Shown here: positions 63,644 to 64,000 of the stretch, one piece after another
How the letters are laid out: every line of letters begins with the position of its first letter
Numbering within the stretch: position 1 is the stretch's first letter
Origin: Vreelandella maris
GTDB lineage: Bacteria; Pseudomonadota; Gammaproteobacteria; Pseudomonadales; Halomonadaceae
DNA length: 64,000 nt
Reading direction: 5' to 3'
NCBI RefSeq assembly: GCF_013371085.1
Contig: NZ_JABWCV010000009.1
Span: forward strand, 1-64,000
Program-made: the position numbers and the translations under genes
The notes under the pieces: generated by a model
What the model was told of the DNA's origin: nothing
The model's database searches: none
Seen by the model: only the letters and a program-made list of their open reading frames with translations

Positions 63644-63904
63644 TTAACCCTTGGCGTGTTCAACCACCTCGACCAGCGTCCAAGCTTTTTTCTTGGAAAG
63701 CGGACGGCACTCTTGAATAGAGACCGTATCGCCTGCCTTAGCCTGGTTCGCCTCATCATGGGCGTGCAGCTTGGTGGAGCGCTTAACGTATTTTCCGTAG
63801 ATCGGGTGACGCTCGCGCCGCTCGATCATGACGACGATGGACTTGTCCATCTTATCGCTCACCACTTTACCGGTGAGCGTACGCTTTGTGTTTTCTTCGG
63901 CCAT
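63644..63904 (-). CDS. rpsQ: 30S ribosomal protein S17
   Basis: 86 aa from ATG 63904 ([20 protein letters not shown]). A GTG three codons upstream (63913) is also in frame but overlaps rpmC more and is not family-like. Confidence 0.95.
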   Translation of the reverse strand: MAEENTKRTLTGKVVSDKMDKSIVVMIERRERHPIYGKYVKRSTKLHAHDEANQAKAGDTVSIQECRPLSKKKAWTLVEVVEHAKG

Positions 63905-63905
63905 C

Positions 63906-64000
63906 TCAATCACCTGCCTTCTCGTTGAGCAAAGTCTTAACGCGGGCGATATCCCGGCGGACCTGCTTGAGCAGATGAGTCTGGCTCAGTTGGCCAGTGG
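63906..64000 (-). CDS. rpmC: 50S ribosomal protein L29 (C-terminal part, cut by window end)
   Basis: The minus strand reads [20 protein letters not shown] and on to LLNEKAGD and TGA at 63906-63908, the normal L29 C-terminus. The start is outside the window. Confidence 0.93.
   Translation of the reverse strand, partial: TGQLSQTHLLKQVRRDIARVKTLLNEKAGD

Overview
The window looks like chromosomal DNA of a gammaproteobacterium, most probably Halomonas or a close relative. The basis is the GC-rich, acidic-biased proteins, the complete S10/spc/alpha ribosomal gene order at the right end, glnA linked to ntrBC, and the overall gene resemblance. The genus is an inference.

Left part (1-18.7 kb): an insertion-sequence end truncates an HDAC/acetylpolyamine-amidohydrolase-type gene. 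Beside it are a GIY-YIG protein and a LOV-PAS-GGDEF-EAL c-di-GMP enzyme whose membrane N-terminus is frameshifted at a run of eight C/G. Then come a TctC-type binding protein, ychJ, argE and the ugpBAEC glycerol-3-phosphate importer behind two tandem Pho boxes. A group-42-type ECF sigma gene carries an in-frame amber codon and is followed by its DGPF/YCII partners. After DUF305 and SDR genes there is a glycosyltransferase-PAP2 pair, also behind Pho-box-like repeats, which suggests lipid remodelling under phosphate starvation.

Middle (18.7-29.4 kb): several very small genes (a 43-aa membrane protein, an entericidin-like lipoprotein, a DUF6435 protein), an RsmY/CsrB-like small RNA with seven GGA motifs, and ntrC-ntrB, DUF4124 and glnA. 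glnA has a sigma-54 promoter and NtrC-like sites upstream. Sugar-modifying and esterase genes follow.

CRISPR island (29.5-41.6 kb): a complete type I-F system transcribed leftward in the order cas1, cas2-3, csy1 (cas8f), csy2 (cas5f), csy3 (cas7f), cas6f, then a 39-repeat array. The leader has a perfect IHF site. The array ends in degenerate repeats, and its oldest spacer resembles the neighbouring DUF29 gene. A tRNA 3' fragment and a lone degenerate repeat lie at the outer edge. The most interesting element is the 427-bp gap between cas2-3 and csy1. It holds two degenerate CRISPR repeats flanking a guide-like sequence whose first 21 nt match (17/21, with a CC PAM) a site abutting the -35 box of a divergent promoter. 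That promoter drives a transcript carrying a strong Shine-Dalgarno and a 10-codon ORF with two consecutive AUA codons. This is the architecture of a CreTA toxin-antitoxin RNA pair that would make the cell dependent on its own Csy complex.

Right part (41.7-64 kb): a Zur-box-controlled znuCBA zinc importer preceded by a tiny His-containing membrane protein, a class C beta-lactamase-type gene, a ChrR-like cupin, gloA, thiM-thiE-LysR, DoxX, a DODA-type dioxygenase, an EamA transporter and a D,D-carboxypeptidase with a SPOR domain. The window closes with the spc and alpha operons from rplQ back to a partial rpmC, all on the minus strand.
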